Of a stretch of 64,000 nt of DNA, positions 1 to 10,098 are shown in pieces (the stretch's first letter is position 1; each line of letters opens with the position of its first letter). A program made the translations under genes and the position numbers. Source of the stretch: Acarospora socialis. Its lineage: Eukaryota > Ascomycota > Lecanoromycetes > Acarosporales > Acarosporaceae. The notes beneath the pieces were generated by a model. It did not search any database. It saw only the letters and a list, made by a program, of their open reading frames with translations, and had not been told where the DNA came from. The stretch covers positions 3,100,001-3,164,000 of the forward strand of contig JAMYGW020000002.1 in the NCBI GenBank assembly GCA_025617375.2, written 5' to 3'.

Positions 1-120
1 CACCAGGAACCCGGCCAGCCGGCGCCCGACCCGCGGGCGACCCTGGCTTTATTAAGGAGAAAAAACCTCTAAGCCTTTCTCTTTACCTTTTCACTGAACT
101 CCTTTGCCCATCGCGGTTAT

Positions 121-619
121 CTCCCGCCGCAACTCGGACTGCATACTGAGACCCGAGTCGACCGAGTGGCGGCGGGCAGTCTCAAAACCCTTGGCAGGTA
201 GCGAGAATACTGATATTATAAGCTCGCAGAAGGAGCACTGGAGCCATCGCTGTTGGTGTCCGAACCCGATTCGGCGGCGCGCTGCTTTCCCGACTTCTTC
301 TTCGCTCTTTAGGAGTTTCCTTTACTCTTTGCTGATCTGGTGATGTCGGCAAAGTCGTCGGTGGGAAGGAGTCCTAGACAAGAAGCCAGTCAAATCCCAT
401 GGCCATGATTCCAAAGAAAATCTATCAATGAAGTCAGATAGGTTGGCGTCCCGTGGAGGGAGGAAGAAAGTAAGTCTTCTCTATCCCTTCTTGCTGGATT
501 CCCTCACTTCCGGGATTGTTTCCGCCCCGACTCGGACTGCACATTGAATGTTGAGTCGTTCGGATCGTGGCAGGAATGCTTAATACTCCTGGCGGTTGAG
601 TTAGGGTACTGATATTATA
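121..619 (+). repeat. Diverged direct repeat, two copies (121-220 and 521-619)
   Basis: Both copies carry CTCGGACTGCA, then GAGTCG about 15 bases on, and end in TACTGATATTATA, with about 400 bp between them. The middles differ by many substitutions and small indels. The copies are therefore an old duplication or two copies of an unknown repeat family. No coding potential or terminal structure is visible. Confidence 0.5.
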
Positions 620-968
620 CGCGGCTGTCTAGAGAATCAAACCTCTTGCGGAGATGGAAAGATCAGTCTTGATCGTTCTCGTCTTATTGCACCTCTTTGC
701 CTCGATGATTACCCTTAAAGCCGAGTCATTAGAGGCCAGACTTCTCAGCGCCCTGGCATTTTATTTAAGAGAATCTTCTTATTCGCTGGTGTCTAAGGGA
801 AACGGACCTTGCTGGCATTTCCCCTTAGTTTGCCTCAGCTATTGATATGACTATTCGTTAGCTGTGCTTTGTATGCGTCGAATCGAGATACGAAAGCCAG
901 TCAAGACGAAGCTCACTTACGCAAGGATACAGTGTCCATCAATGGGAGCACGCACTGATGAGAAGACT

Positions 969-998
969 GCCGGTGTCACCTTGAAGGCTGACACCGGC
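969..998. repeat. Near-perfect 30-nt palindrome (hairpin)
   Basis: The left arm GCCGGTGTCA (969-978) is the exact reverse complement of TGACACCGGC (989-998). The centre CCTTGAAGG is itself self-complementary, so about 14 bp can pair with a single bulged C and a one-base apex. It is extragenic, about 380 bp upstream of the first Myb-like gene. Its function is unknown; it could be a dimeric protein-binding site or a structured RNA. Confidence 0.6.
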
Positions 999-1374
999 AG
1001 CACAGTCCTCGGTCAACACGTATACCATCGTCTTGTCGGGTTTGGAAAGCGTGGCCTTCAAGGCTATGTGGCATGAAAAGACGGAGGGGAGTGGGATCGC
1101 GCTAGGTGGTTGCTGTGCTGTGAGAAATAGGAAAACGAGCCCTCCGCTAGTGCGGCATTGCACGACTCATACTTCCATTCCAACCCTCACTTTCCTCCTC
1201 TAACCTTACACCTTGCAGCTCCATACATCACGTTGACCGCACAACACTGCTTCGAGAAGCTGACGCCAGGTTGGTCCGCCTTCCTTCTCGAGACTTTGCA
1301 CGTGAGAGGCTCATGCACACTTCTTCAGACTCATACATCATAGACCAAAGCCTACGGAGTGATTCAAAGCCAAG

Positions 1375-2616
1375 ATGACTCCGCTCGAACATACCGATCC
1401 TGCCACTACCCTCGAAGACACCAATCCTACCAATACCCTCGAAGACACCAATCCTATTAGTACCCTTGGGACTTCCGAGGTTTCAGACGAACGCTTCTTG
1501 GCCGAATGCTTCAAGAACATCCAGGGTGTTCCCACCGTAAGTCCTTCTCTGCAAAACTTCACTGTCCCGTCATGAACGCGACCGTGTCAAGCGAACAAAC
1601 TGGCAAGCCCATCGTGCAGTTTGACCAGATTTTGCTGGACAGCATGTACCCTTTTATTTCAGCCCTCTTTATGCACTTCTCCTCCACATCTCGCCTTCTT
1701 TCTGTCCTGCATCTAGGCGAGCGGGATGCATACTTGACATTCACGGTTCAGTTGAGCATCCTGCACTTGGTCTTCCAATTCACTGCAGACTGTCCTGCTA
1801 TGGATTGCGACCGGTCGCAATGTTCCCCTAATCTCGTGAAGGAACATCATCCACAACATGTGTCTTCTCTTCTACACCTAGCTGTGCATACACCGTCGCA
1901 ATCGTACTTTCCCTTTTTGCACTAACCAAATATAACTTGGCCTCGAGCGGTTCTGACACTTAGTGTGGACATAGATCATGATGGATGCTGTGGCGGAGGC
2001 TTGCGGCATGCGGGATTGGAATTCGGCAATGATCAGACTCGTTGAGCTCACGTCCAAGCACCATATCTTCCAGACGACACCAGGTATCGTAGCGTCCCGG
2101 ATGATACAACTCAACCCGGCGGCCATTGCCACTGGTGGTCCAGCCACTATTTTTGACAGAGTCACCAAGCACCCCACCACCATTTCCAAGAAGAAAGGCA
2201 TCGTCCGCATCGTCAGAAAGTGCGAGCATAAGCTCAACTCCGCGACACAGGACAAGAACATTACCAAGGTCGACGAAGCCGGATCTAGTCAGGAGGGGCT
2301 GACTTGTGTCGGTGCCGATGACTCTGCTCACAATTCCGACATATCAAGCGAGCTGACATATTGGAGTTCCACACAAAAGGACCCATCGATCTCTGTCGAC
2401 GAGGATGGTCGAGCCTTCCCGGGCGTGACACGTGACCAGATGGACGACAAGGGCATCACCGTATCCCACCTTGTCTTCGTGAAGAGGGCCAAGAAGACCG
2501 GCACCATGGCAGAGCTCTTGGCCGACAAGACGCCAGAACAGGTCGCGAAGTTTCGTGCTGCGGAGGAGTTGCTCAACAGGGCTGCGGAGAGCACCAAGGC
2601 TGACGAGAGCAAGTAG
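1375..2616 (+). CDS. Myb/SANT-like domain protein, array member 1 (divergent)
   Basis: The CDS joins 1375-1536 and 1975-2616 (267 aa), phase 0. The intron is long (438 nt), starts GTAAGT and ends ACATAG, with CTGAC close to its 3' end. The junction rebuilds a short helical domain at about residues 39-85 (RFLAECFKNIQG, then AVAEACGMRDWNSAMIRLVEL) that aligns with the four downstream genes. The N-terminus holds a DNA-level tandem repeat of about 30 bp encoding two TLEDTNP units (1405-1465). The remainder is hydrophilic and ends in a charged, Ala/Glu-rich helix-like stretch (EQVAKFRAAEELLNRAAEST). It is the most diverged member: the second half of the domain lacks the basic residues seen in the others, so DNA binding is doubtful. 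Nuclear transcription factor is an inference from family type only. Confidence 0.72.
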
Positions 2617-3218
2617 CAACGTCATGTACACTCGAGCATGTATCAACATGTATCACTTGCGATTGTTGGTGTTGCCGGTCGAGCTTTACGAGCTGAATGG
2701 ATATCAGAAAGAGAGTTTGAATAAGTCAAGGCACGGCGGAGATTCTTGTCTGTAGTTAGCATTTCACCGACGAGCTTCTCGGGCTTGTTTCAAGAAGGCA
2801 ATAATGCAGATACGTCAAACACTTGCGAGAGAAGCTTGTGGAACCATCACCTTCATGCGACGGCCATGCAATGACAGCGGTGTTCAATGGATGCTGCCTA
2901 GCTAGCCCGTGATGCAGTAACTTTCAAGTCCTACCCAGTGCTTTCGGCGACTTCGAGTTTCTTCTTTCTTCACCAACCCCTTCCTTTCCACTTCCACTTC
3001 TAACTTCAACACCAACCACCCTTTCCACTTGCAATTCTTTATCCACAACTCTGCACATATCAGCAACTATATCCAGTGAGTATCGCAACTTTATCAAATA
3101 CCTGACTTTACTTCTCCCACCCATTAACAAACCACAGCCTGGGATCCGCAAGCCGTCCGCGAACCAGAGCCCCCGATAACACTCAGCAAGTAAATCAAAT
3201 TCGGCTCCACCATCGAAA
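2617..3218 (+). promoter_or_regulatory. Intergenic region with a predicted 5' UTR intron of the next gene
   Basis: No coding sequence is seen. A good intron candidate lies at 3076-3137 (GTGAGT donor, CCTGAC branch point, CACAG acceptor), upstream of the ATG at 3219. This suggests the array member 2 transcript begins before 3076 and has a spliced leader in its 5' UTR. Confidence 0.5.
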
Positions 3219-4102
3219 ATGACGACTTTCACCGCCGCAGAAACGAAGCTCCTCACGGCCTGCATGCGCTGCATGAATTCTGATGTCAGTAATTGCGTAA
3301 GTCTCTCGGTCTCTATCCCTTCGGTTTCTTCTCACATTCACTCCTCCTCTCTCCTTAAGATCGTTATGGTGGTTACCGTTGCAATCACATCTTGGACCTC
3401 ACTTTTCGCTCTCGTACCCCGCATTCCAAGCCTAGCAGCAGCAACAAGACAATCCACACCCCTTTCCTCCAGACCTCTCACTTCATTTCACATCCCACCA
3501 GAACCCCGACCACTCTCGCCGCAGCTATCTCCCGCTCTTTCTCTCTTACACGTCTCAAGCCAAGCTAACCCTTCTCCAACCCTCAGATCGACTTCGACAA
3601 AGTCGCCCTCGAAGCCGGCTACAAGGATGCGAAAAACGCCAAGGTCATGTTCTCGCGCCTCAAGAAAGCGAAGCTCGACGGCGCCACGACCGGCGCCGCC
3701 CTCACGAAGCCCACGACGCCGTCAAAGAAAGGCACAGGCGGCACGACGGCGGCGAGGAAGGGCGGGAATGGTGGCGTCGTGAAAGGTACGGGCGGAGGAG
3801 GCGCGACGGGTGGAAGAGGGAGGAAGGGCGCGAAGGCGGTCGCGGTGGCGCATGGAGGCGCTGTGGGTATGGGTGTGGAAGTGCGGGATGATGATGAGGA
3901 GGAAGTCATGGGTGTTAAGGCGGAGAACGGCGATGGTGGCGATGGAAACGGTAACGGGCTGAAAATCGATGGTAGTGGTGAGGATGTCGTCAAGGAGGAG
4001 CATGACGGGGTCACGGAGGGGCAGGTCGTCAACGGCTTCACTGCTATTAACCGTGCGAGCGTTTCGGAGGCGGATGAGCTCGGGGATCAGGAAGAGGCTT
4101 AG
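3219..4102 (+). CDS. Myb/SANT-like domain protein, array member 2
   Basis: The CDS joins 3219-3296 and 3587-4102 (197 aa). The 290-nt intron is phase 0 (GTAAGT..CTCAG) and falls at the same point of the domain as in members 1 and 3, just before IDFDKVALEAGY. Domain residues 5-60 run ETKLLTACMRCM, then IDFDKVALEAGYKDAKNAKV, then MFSRLKKAKL, matching the fungal small Myb-like domain (Pfam has a Myb_DNA-bind_8-type family, from memory). The tail is Gly/Lys/Thr-rich and then acidic (DDDEEEV), with two psi-K-x-E sites (VKAE, VKEE) that fit a SUMO acceptor consensus. A nuclear DNA-binding regulator is the likely role; target unknown. A large antisense open frame here is a by-product of GC-rich codon use. 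Confidence 0.8.
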
Positions 4103-4782
4103 GTTGCGCGGTCAAGTTTATGGCTCGTTTTTCGTTTTCGCGGAAATTTGCGCAGGAACGTTCAGCGGTCTAGGTTCTATGCGTCTGGTCGGTGCTGGAA
4201 AGTGGCTTCGGAGGCTCGACGTAAGGTTGGAGAAGCTGGTTTTCAGCGGTCACGAAGTCGAGGTAGTTCACCGCGTTCAGGCATGACCATTTCCACTTCA
4301 AGCTTCCTTGCGACTCCATGACTTGAAGTAAAGATACCTAAAATATCTCGAAGTAAGACTCAGTCCCGGATTACCACGAGTAGAACTGCCTATGTTTTGT
4401 TACGCTCGATTCGATAGGCTTCATTTCTCCTCCTGCAACGGTTATGCTCCAACCTATCCGTCGCCCTCTCGCTCTTCTTTAATGCACCAATGCGGCTGAA
4501 TTATTCTTGCAGCGATCAATAGAGGTTTGCTCGGCAAGGTGCACTCAAGCATTCTACCTATCGACCAGAACTGACGTCCTCGTAAGTCATCCCACAGTCG
4601 CTGTCAGGCTGCCCTATAATTCCAGACAAACCCACCTTCGTCTCTTATTACATCTTGTCCTGCAAACAAGCTTAGCAGACATCATCAGTCAGTTTCGCTT
4701 AGCGTCCAGCCACCATCAACCTTCACCAAGCCCTGAAGCCTGCTTTGCTTGCACGGCATATCCAGCTCACCAGATAAGCACC
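4103..4782. other. Intergenic, no feature recognised
   Basis: This holds the 3' region of array member 2 and the promoter/5' UTR of member 3. A CT-rich stretch precedes the ATG at 4783. I see no further gene. Confidence 0.5.
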
Positions 4783-5550
4783 ATGGCTCCAGCTAGCAAT
4801 GAAGCTCAGTTCAAGTTCCTCATCTCATGTATTCGTTATTCGAACAACGGAAAGGTACAAGCTGAGCCTACCCTTCGTGAGGAAGCTGAACACTGACGTT
4901 TGGCAGGTGGACTTTGGCGAAGTCGCTCGCGAATGTGGCATCGTCACCAAGGGGGCAGCGTAAGTGCTTGTTGTTGCCCGCCCTGTCATCCCTCAACTTC
5001 TTCGTGCAATAGCCACGTGATGCTGACATCTTCTGTCACGGATAGCGCAAAGCGATATGAGCGAATGATGAAAGCTCATGGCATCCACCCAACCAGCCCG
5101 GTTGCTCGCGAAACCCCAACTCCAGTCAAGCCCAAAGACACCGCCAAGCTAAGCGCGATGAAGAAGCGCAAACTTGATCAATTCTCCGACGTTCCAAGTG
5201 GTCTGACCGATGACGACGAAGGCTTGGCTAGGGTCAAGGACGAGATGGAAACAGTCAGGATCAAAGACGAGCCAGCAACCGCCGGTACAGGGTATCATCC
5301 AGCAGAGGAGTTGCAATATCCGACTTTGCAAGCGGACTGCAGCATTGGGGAAGGCAACAGTAGCTATCGCTCTGACGATGCCAGTGTCTTTAACGACTTC
5401 ATGCAGTCGGGTACGTTCAGCCAGACCTCCCCTGAAACCCAGCCAAGCTTTCCTTTTGAAAGCAGTTCATCGGTCTACGGCGACCTAATGACTGGTGGGC
5501 CCGAGGAGGCTCCACAGACTGCGAATGAGATCATCCTGATTACCGATTGA
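4783..5550 (+). CDS. Myb/SANT-like domain protein, array member 3
   Basis: The CDS joins 4783-4854, 4907-4959 and 5046-5550 (209 aa). The first intron (52 nt) is phase 0 immediately before VDFGEV, the position shared with members 1 and 2; the second (86 nt) is phase 2. The domain at about residues 8-58 is the clearest of the set: QFKFLISCIRYSNNGK, VDFGEVARECGIVTKGA, AKRYERMMKAHGI. A KKRKLD basic stretch follows as a likely nuclear localisation signal, then VKDE and IKDE, both psi-K-x-E SUMO-type sites. The rest is Ser/Gln/Glu-rich and disordered, resembling an activation region. It is probably a nuclear DNA-binding regulator; the target is unknown. Confidence 0.85.
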
Positions 5551-6591
5551 GTGCACGAAGACTCTAAGCTGTATTTCTTCGGCCGGCGAGGGTTTCTGAG
5601 GTTTCGTGCGTCGGTGGCGTTGGTGGCCTATTTCTTCTCCATTTGATACAAAGCAACTGGAAACCCGTTCAGGTGTCGGCAAAGCTGCTGAGCAATAAGG
5701 CACTTCTGAAAACATCGACTGGGCGAGTGTTTCGGACACATTCGAGTAATTGACGTGATTCGGACCTGTCTCAAGTCCTATCGTCTCTTCTCTAGCCCAG
5801 CAATGTAAACTTAGCTCAGTACGACGCAGCGAAGAACGTGCAGCTAGCAGTAGAACTCAAAGAAGACTAACCAGGTAGCATTTCAGACGCGTAGTTCGCA
5901 CAGATCTCTCTCCCACTCATGATCTTACTAGTAGCAAGTCCGAGAAAACGTTCCCTTAGACGCTCGATGCCACAACATCAACTTGTACGAAATGTAGAGA
6001 TGTATAACAATTAGTCAACATGAACAGCTACCTCAAACGAGGAAAGAGGATGTGACGTCGAAATTGTCTTGTACGCTAAAGCATCGGCGTTTACGATACC
6101 CGTTCTCCGGGCGGGAACTTGCATGCATTTAGTTAGCCGTTCCCCAGATTCCCCAAACTTTAGGGCTCCGACTCCTGTAACCTGGAGATGAAGTCCGCTG
6201 ATAAAGGCATACTATATAATACAACATGTTGCCTGGCTACATTTGACCGTTATGGAGTGCTGTTTCGTAATCGCTCTTGCGACGAGCCCTCGACCGCCTA
6301 ACCATGACACTCTATCGAGCTTCTATCCTGGTCCATTCCGAACTATCACGCGCTGTCAACTGATCTTCTGAAAGTGAGTGTATGGTCTTTCGGTCTTCTA
6401 GCACTCCAGCTCAAGTCACATGGAGCTGCTTCCCGTTGCATTGTCTACTGTTTCGAAACTTCCTACCTACCACAACTTACTTACCAACTACCTCTTCGAA
6501 CCAGCTTCAGTTCACTCAACACCACGCAAGCTTCTAACATTTCAACTCAACTCCTCACTCCAAGCAAACGATCAAGACAAACCTCGCAAGA
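5551..6591. other. Intergenic, no gene recognised
   Basis: The stretch of about 1 kb between array members 3 and 4 has no convincing coding sequence. The last 250 bases are C/T- and A-rich and look like the promoter and leader of member 4. Confidence 0.5.
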
Positions 6592-7315
6592 ATGGCTAAC
6601 AAGATGACCTGGGACGGTAAGCTCCACGTCCCCATCCTCCCTCCTCCTTCACCACACTCGAGTCTCTTCAACCCTTCACTCAAGATTTACTCACCTCATC
6701 TCCACCCACAATCTCGTCAGCACACCTCACCTCACCCCGCACTAACCCCTCCCCAACACAGGTGCCGCCGACCAACACCTCCTCCTGTCGATCCTCACCA
6801 CGCACGACGTGAAAGTCGACTTCGACATCGTCGCCACTCATCTCGGCTGCACGCCCCGCGCCGTGCAGGAGCGCCTCAAGAAACTCCGCAAAATGGCCGC
6901 CGAACACACTACTTCCGATCCCACCACCGCTGCCGCCGTCGTCGGTCCCAAGACGCCAACTAAGGGCAAGACCAAGTCGCCGATGAAAACCAAGACTAAG
7001 ACCAGCACTGTGGCTGCGGATGAAGTTGCGGTGACGCCGAGCCCGAAGAAACGTAAGGTTGCGACGCCGAAGGGCGGGAAGGGCGGTGGGGTGAAGGAAG
7101 AGACGGGGGAGAAGGCTACGGGTATGGTGGAGATTGTTGGGGAAGGAGGTGGGGAGGCGGTTGATGAGGGGGGTGTGGGTAATGAGGAGGAGATGGGGGA
7201 GTATGCGATGGGACCGGAGATGAGTCAGGTAGTTAAGGAGGAAGATCTGTTGAGCGATGGTCACGATCCGGTCCTCTACGACGCGCAGATCGGATTGCTG
7301 TCTAGCGAGATCTAG
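6592..7315 (+). CDS. Myb/SANT-like domain protein, array member 4
   Basis: The CDS joins 6592-6616 and 6762-7315 (192 aa); the intron is phase 1 (GTAAGC..ACACAG). The first exon encodes only MANKMTWD plus one base. The domain at residues 7-60 reads WDGAADQHLLLSILTTHDVK, VDFDIVATHLGCTPRAVQER, LKKLRKMA. Unlike members 1-3 it has no intron before VDFD; the intron sits upstream, as in member 5. The tail contains PKKRKV, identical to the classic SV40-type nuclear localisation signal, and two psi-K-x-E sites (GVKEE, VVKEE). It ends in an acidic stretch. It is likely a nuclear DNA-binding protein. Confidence 0.85.
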
Positions 7316-10098
7316 GGGTGCTTTGGAGACAACGGAAGTGCGGTGCCACAGAGGCCTTGAGAGATTCTTGGGTTTTGTTGCTCTTGGTTTGGGGTGGGGC
7401 TGGCGTGCAGATCTGGTTAGGAGAAGATCTCTTGGCGCGGGGTTGATACCAATGTTGGGTGGCAGTTGGTGTTTTCATAGCGCGACCCCATTGATGAACT
7501 CATACGCCTTCTCCATGTCTGTGAATTTAACATCCCGTAGACCAAGATCATCGTCGGCAATAATCTCAAATTCAAAAAGAGGTGTCTCCTCGCTCTAATC
7601 ACTTCGATTGTTGAGTTGACACTAGACAGATTCGACACCTTGTCTTCCATAACAGATCATATACCTCCTAAGTACAACGCTCATCACCTACCTAGGTACG
7701 CACCTCAATACACTGTTGATGGTCATGATAGCATGGCACAACATGACCAGTTGAGCTGCTTCCAGTCCAGTCGCCGGAGCCAGATCGTGATGGAATGAGC
7801 GACGTCTAAGTAGTATCCAGCAGCGACTAACAAGGGGATCCGTCTCGCTACCGACCCTCTGCAGCTACATGAAGCTGGACGGCTTCTAGGACTAGCCTCT
7901 GTTCATTTTATCTGCTTCAAAGAAGACCATGTCCCTCAGGAGTAGTTTCCCCGGACGGAAACACAAGCTAGCTTTAGCCCCAAAGGACCAGCAACAGCCA
8001 TCTAGGCGAGCGCGGTGCCGAGTGTTATGAATGCCAATAGGTAGACTGACCTTTCGCTGTCATTTTCGTGCTGCACGAGCGAGGATGTCAGATTTAAAAC
8101 GGTAGTACCGGTCTAAAAGGAATAGAGTTCAGCTAAATCGAAAGTTGAGATACATAGATCTTGTCTGCGAAACACGTATGTCTACTCTTTAGAGAACGGA
8201 TAGGGCACCGATCAACATACGGGGTCGGTTCGTTGCTTGTCGCAAGGTGAAAGTGTGTTGTGTCCCACCAAGCAGCTGTTACGGAAGACGGACATTTGAA
8301 GCCGGAGCTATCATATCAGGGCTCGAAAAAACGTCTTCAGTCCTACGGCGGGAGTCCATGCTGAAGACCTACGCCCCTATATCAGCTTCGCCAAACTGAG
8401 GTAGTGAACCAGCAACACAGAGTCGTATCCGCATGTTAGGCGTGTGACGGTTACCTCTGGATGAGGCAGCTTGGTCTGAGAGCAGTTGCTATACCGGCGA
8501 TAGAGGAGCATTTCTAAGTTTGCGTGGCTTCAATTGGATTATCTTTCCGTTACCGCATCAGTAACATAGTAATGCATTGGCTGTGTGTGGGAATGCCAGG
8601 AGAAGTGCCAGGTTTATGAAGAATATAACGTGAGGACCATGAATTGGAATTGTCTGAGGTTTGGAGACCTCCTGCCGTGAAGTCTTTTGAAAGAGCTCAA
8701 TGGATACTAGTCAGGTAATTCTGTAGATATTGCATTGCCGGGTCTATACCTGTCCTGTTGGCGCAACCCTGAGAAGAGGTTGCTATAGTGGCAGACAAGC
8801 CATAAGGTCTTATAATTTGCTCTTAAGCGGAAACTAGGCATGATATCTTCAAATTGTACCGAGGGGTACGTTGTGACGAACCAATCGTAGAATTGAGTCG
8901 GTTGGGGCTTGTTAAACTAGCTCTATATCTTTGAAGAACGCTTTAAAGTCGAATGGGCACGCGTCCAGGATGTTGTTTGCAATGTATTCTCGCTCTGTAT
9001 CGAAGTTATCTTCTAGGGTGACTCACCAGAGTGAAGCATCGCATCCTGCAAGTGCTTTTAGCACACAGAATGATTGCGTTGCTGAGCTCGTTGCTCCAGC
9101 ACAATCCGACTCATGTGACCGTAGAAGCCGGCTTCGGTCACAGTGAATGTGCCCTAGCGATGCGATGAGCAAGGAACGCAGATAAGTCCGCCTCTTACTA
9201 TCTGCAGCAACGCCCGCCAACTGTAGGCTTATGATAACACGTATAGCATGCTGGAAACTTACTCTGCCAGGGAGACTATATAGCATGACTGAAGGCTCTC
9301 GCAGCTCTAAAGGGCGACCAAAGTAGGGCCTCGGAGCGTGGTCCGCTTGAGCAATAACCCACTGTAACGCCTGCGCTCCTTCGACAGCTCAAAAGCTGTG
9401 AGCCCGCTCGTTGCTCGTTACTCGTTGCTCGTTGCCTGTTGCTATGCGGCGGCTGGAAATGAGGGGTAATCAGTGAATCGTCAGTGAAGTTAATGCGGGC
9501 GTGCTTAGAACGTGCTCTGCTGCCAGGGCTATACAGTGAATGCCCACGCAACCTTCACGTCAAATACCTCTCTTCCACCTCAACGAACCTCCCTTTCTTG
9601 TGTAACCTCAACCCAGTCCTCTTGAGGTGTTTCATCTCTTCGACTCAATCGTTTAGACCTCACCTTAGTGCGAGGTCGTATCCTTCTGCGGAGCTCATAT
9701 CAAAATTCAAGGTACGTACCGCGAGTCACATCCCGAGCAGTCCTATCTTAGAGCGGCCACAACGTGGATGCGCCGTCACCCGCTCAGGTTTGCGACGGTC
9801 TTTCGTGCCGTGAAGCAGTGACAGGCTAGAGCCGTGCTCCTGATCGAAAGCTCTGGCATGTATTGCCGATTAGAGCTCTACACCGCGCACCATTCGAGCT
9901 CTCGAAGCGCGGAGTTCGCTCCAGACCGCATTCCAAGCCACCAGAATGCACATTTGCAGAATCTTCTGTTTCCTCGTCACTGTTGACAGATTGCACTCGG
10001 CAATAGCGAGCTCCTTTACTAATACCATATCTGTTAACTTAGAATTCTCGTTTTCCTTTCGGACTCGCGCCAAGTCTCCCAAGTCCGGGAACTCCATC
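7316..10098. other. 2.8-kb gene-free gap inside the Myb-like array
   Basis: I see no gene with domain or splice support in this stretch. All frames are broken into short pieces on both strands, and composition is more balanced than in the GC-rich coding tails around it. A heptamer array (CTCGTTG) lies at 9407-9441. A decayed further paralogue or old insertion could be hidden here, but nothing in the translated frames resembles the Myb-like domain. Confidence 0.45.
9407..9441 (+). repeat. Short heptamer tandem repeat (CTCGTTG)
   Basis: About five consecutive 7-bp units: CTCGTTG, CTCGTTA, CTCGTTG, CTCGTTG and a diverged CCTGTTG. It is non-coding and probably arose by replication slippage. Confidence 0.7.

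Larger units (their letters stand above)
1..1374. other. Gene-free left flank with a diverged repeat pair and a palindrome
   Basis: I see no credible gene here; the open frames are short and have no recognisable composition. Two segments (121-220 and 521-619) share blocks in the same order: a C/G-rich stretch, CTCGGACTGCA, GAGTCG, and a terminal TACTGATATTATA. A near-perfect palindrome lies at 969-998. The last 200 bases are probably promoter and 5' UTR of the gene starting at 1375. Confidence 0.5.

Noticed and set aside
3619-4041. Antisense Ser/Thr/Pro-rich open frame opposite array member 2
   Set aside because: It is the mirror of a GC-rich Gly/Lys/Ala-coding tail and has no start context, splice support or domain.
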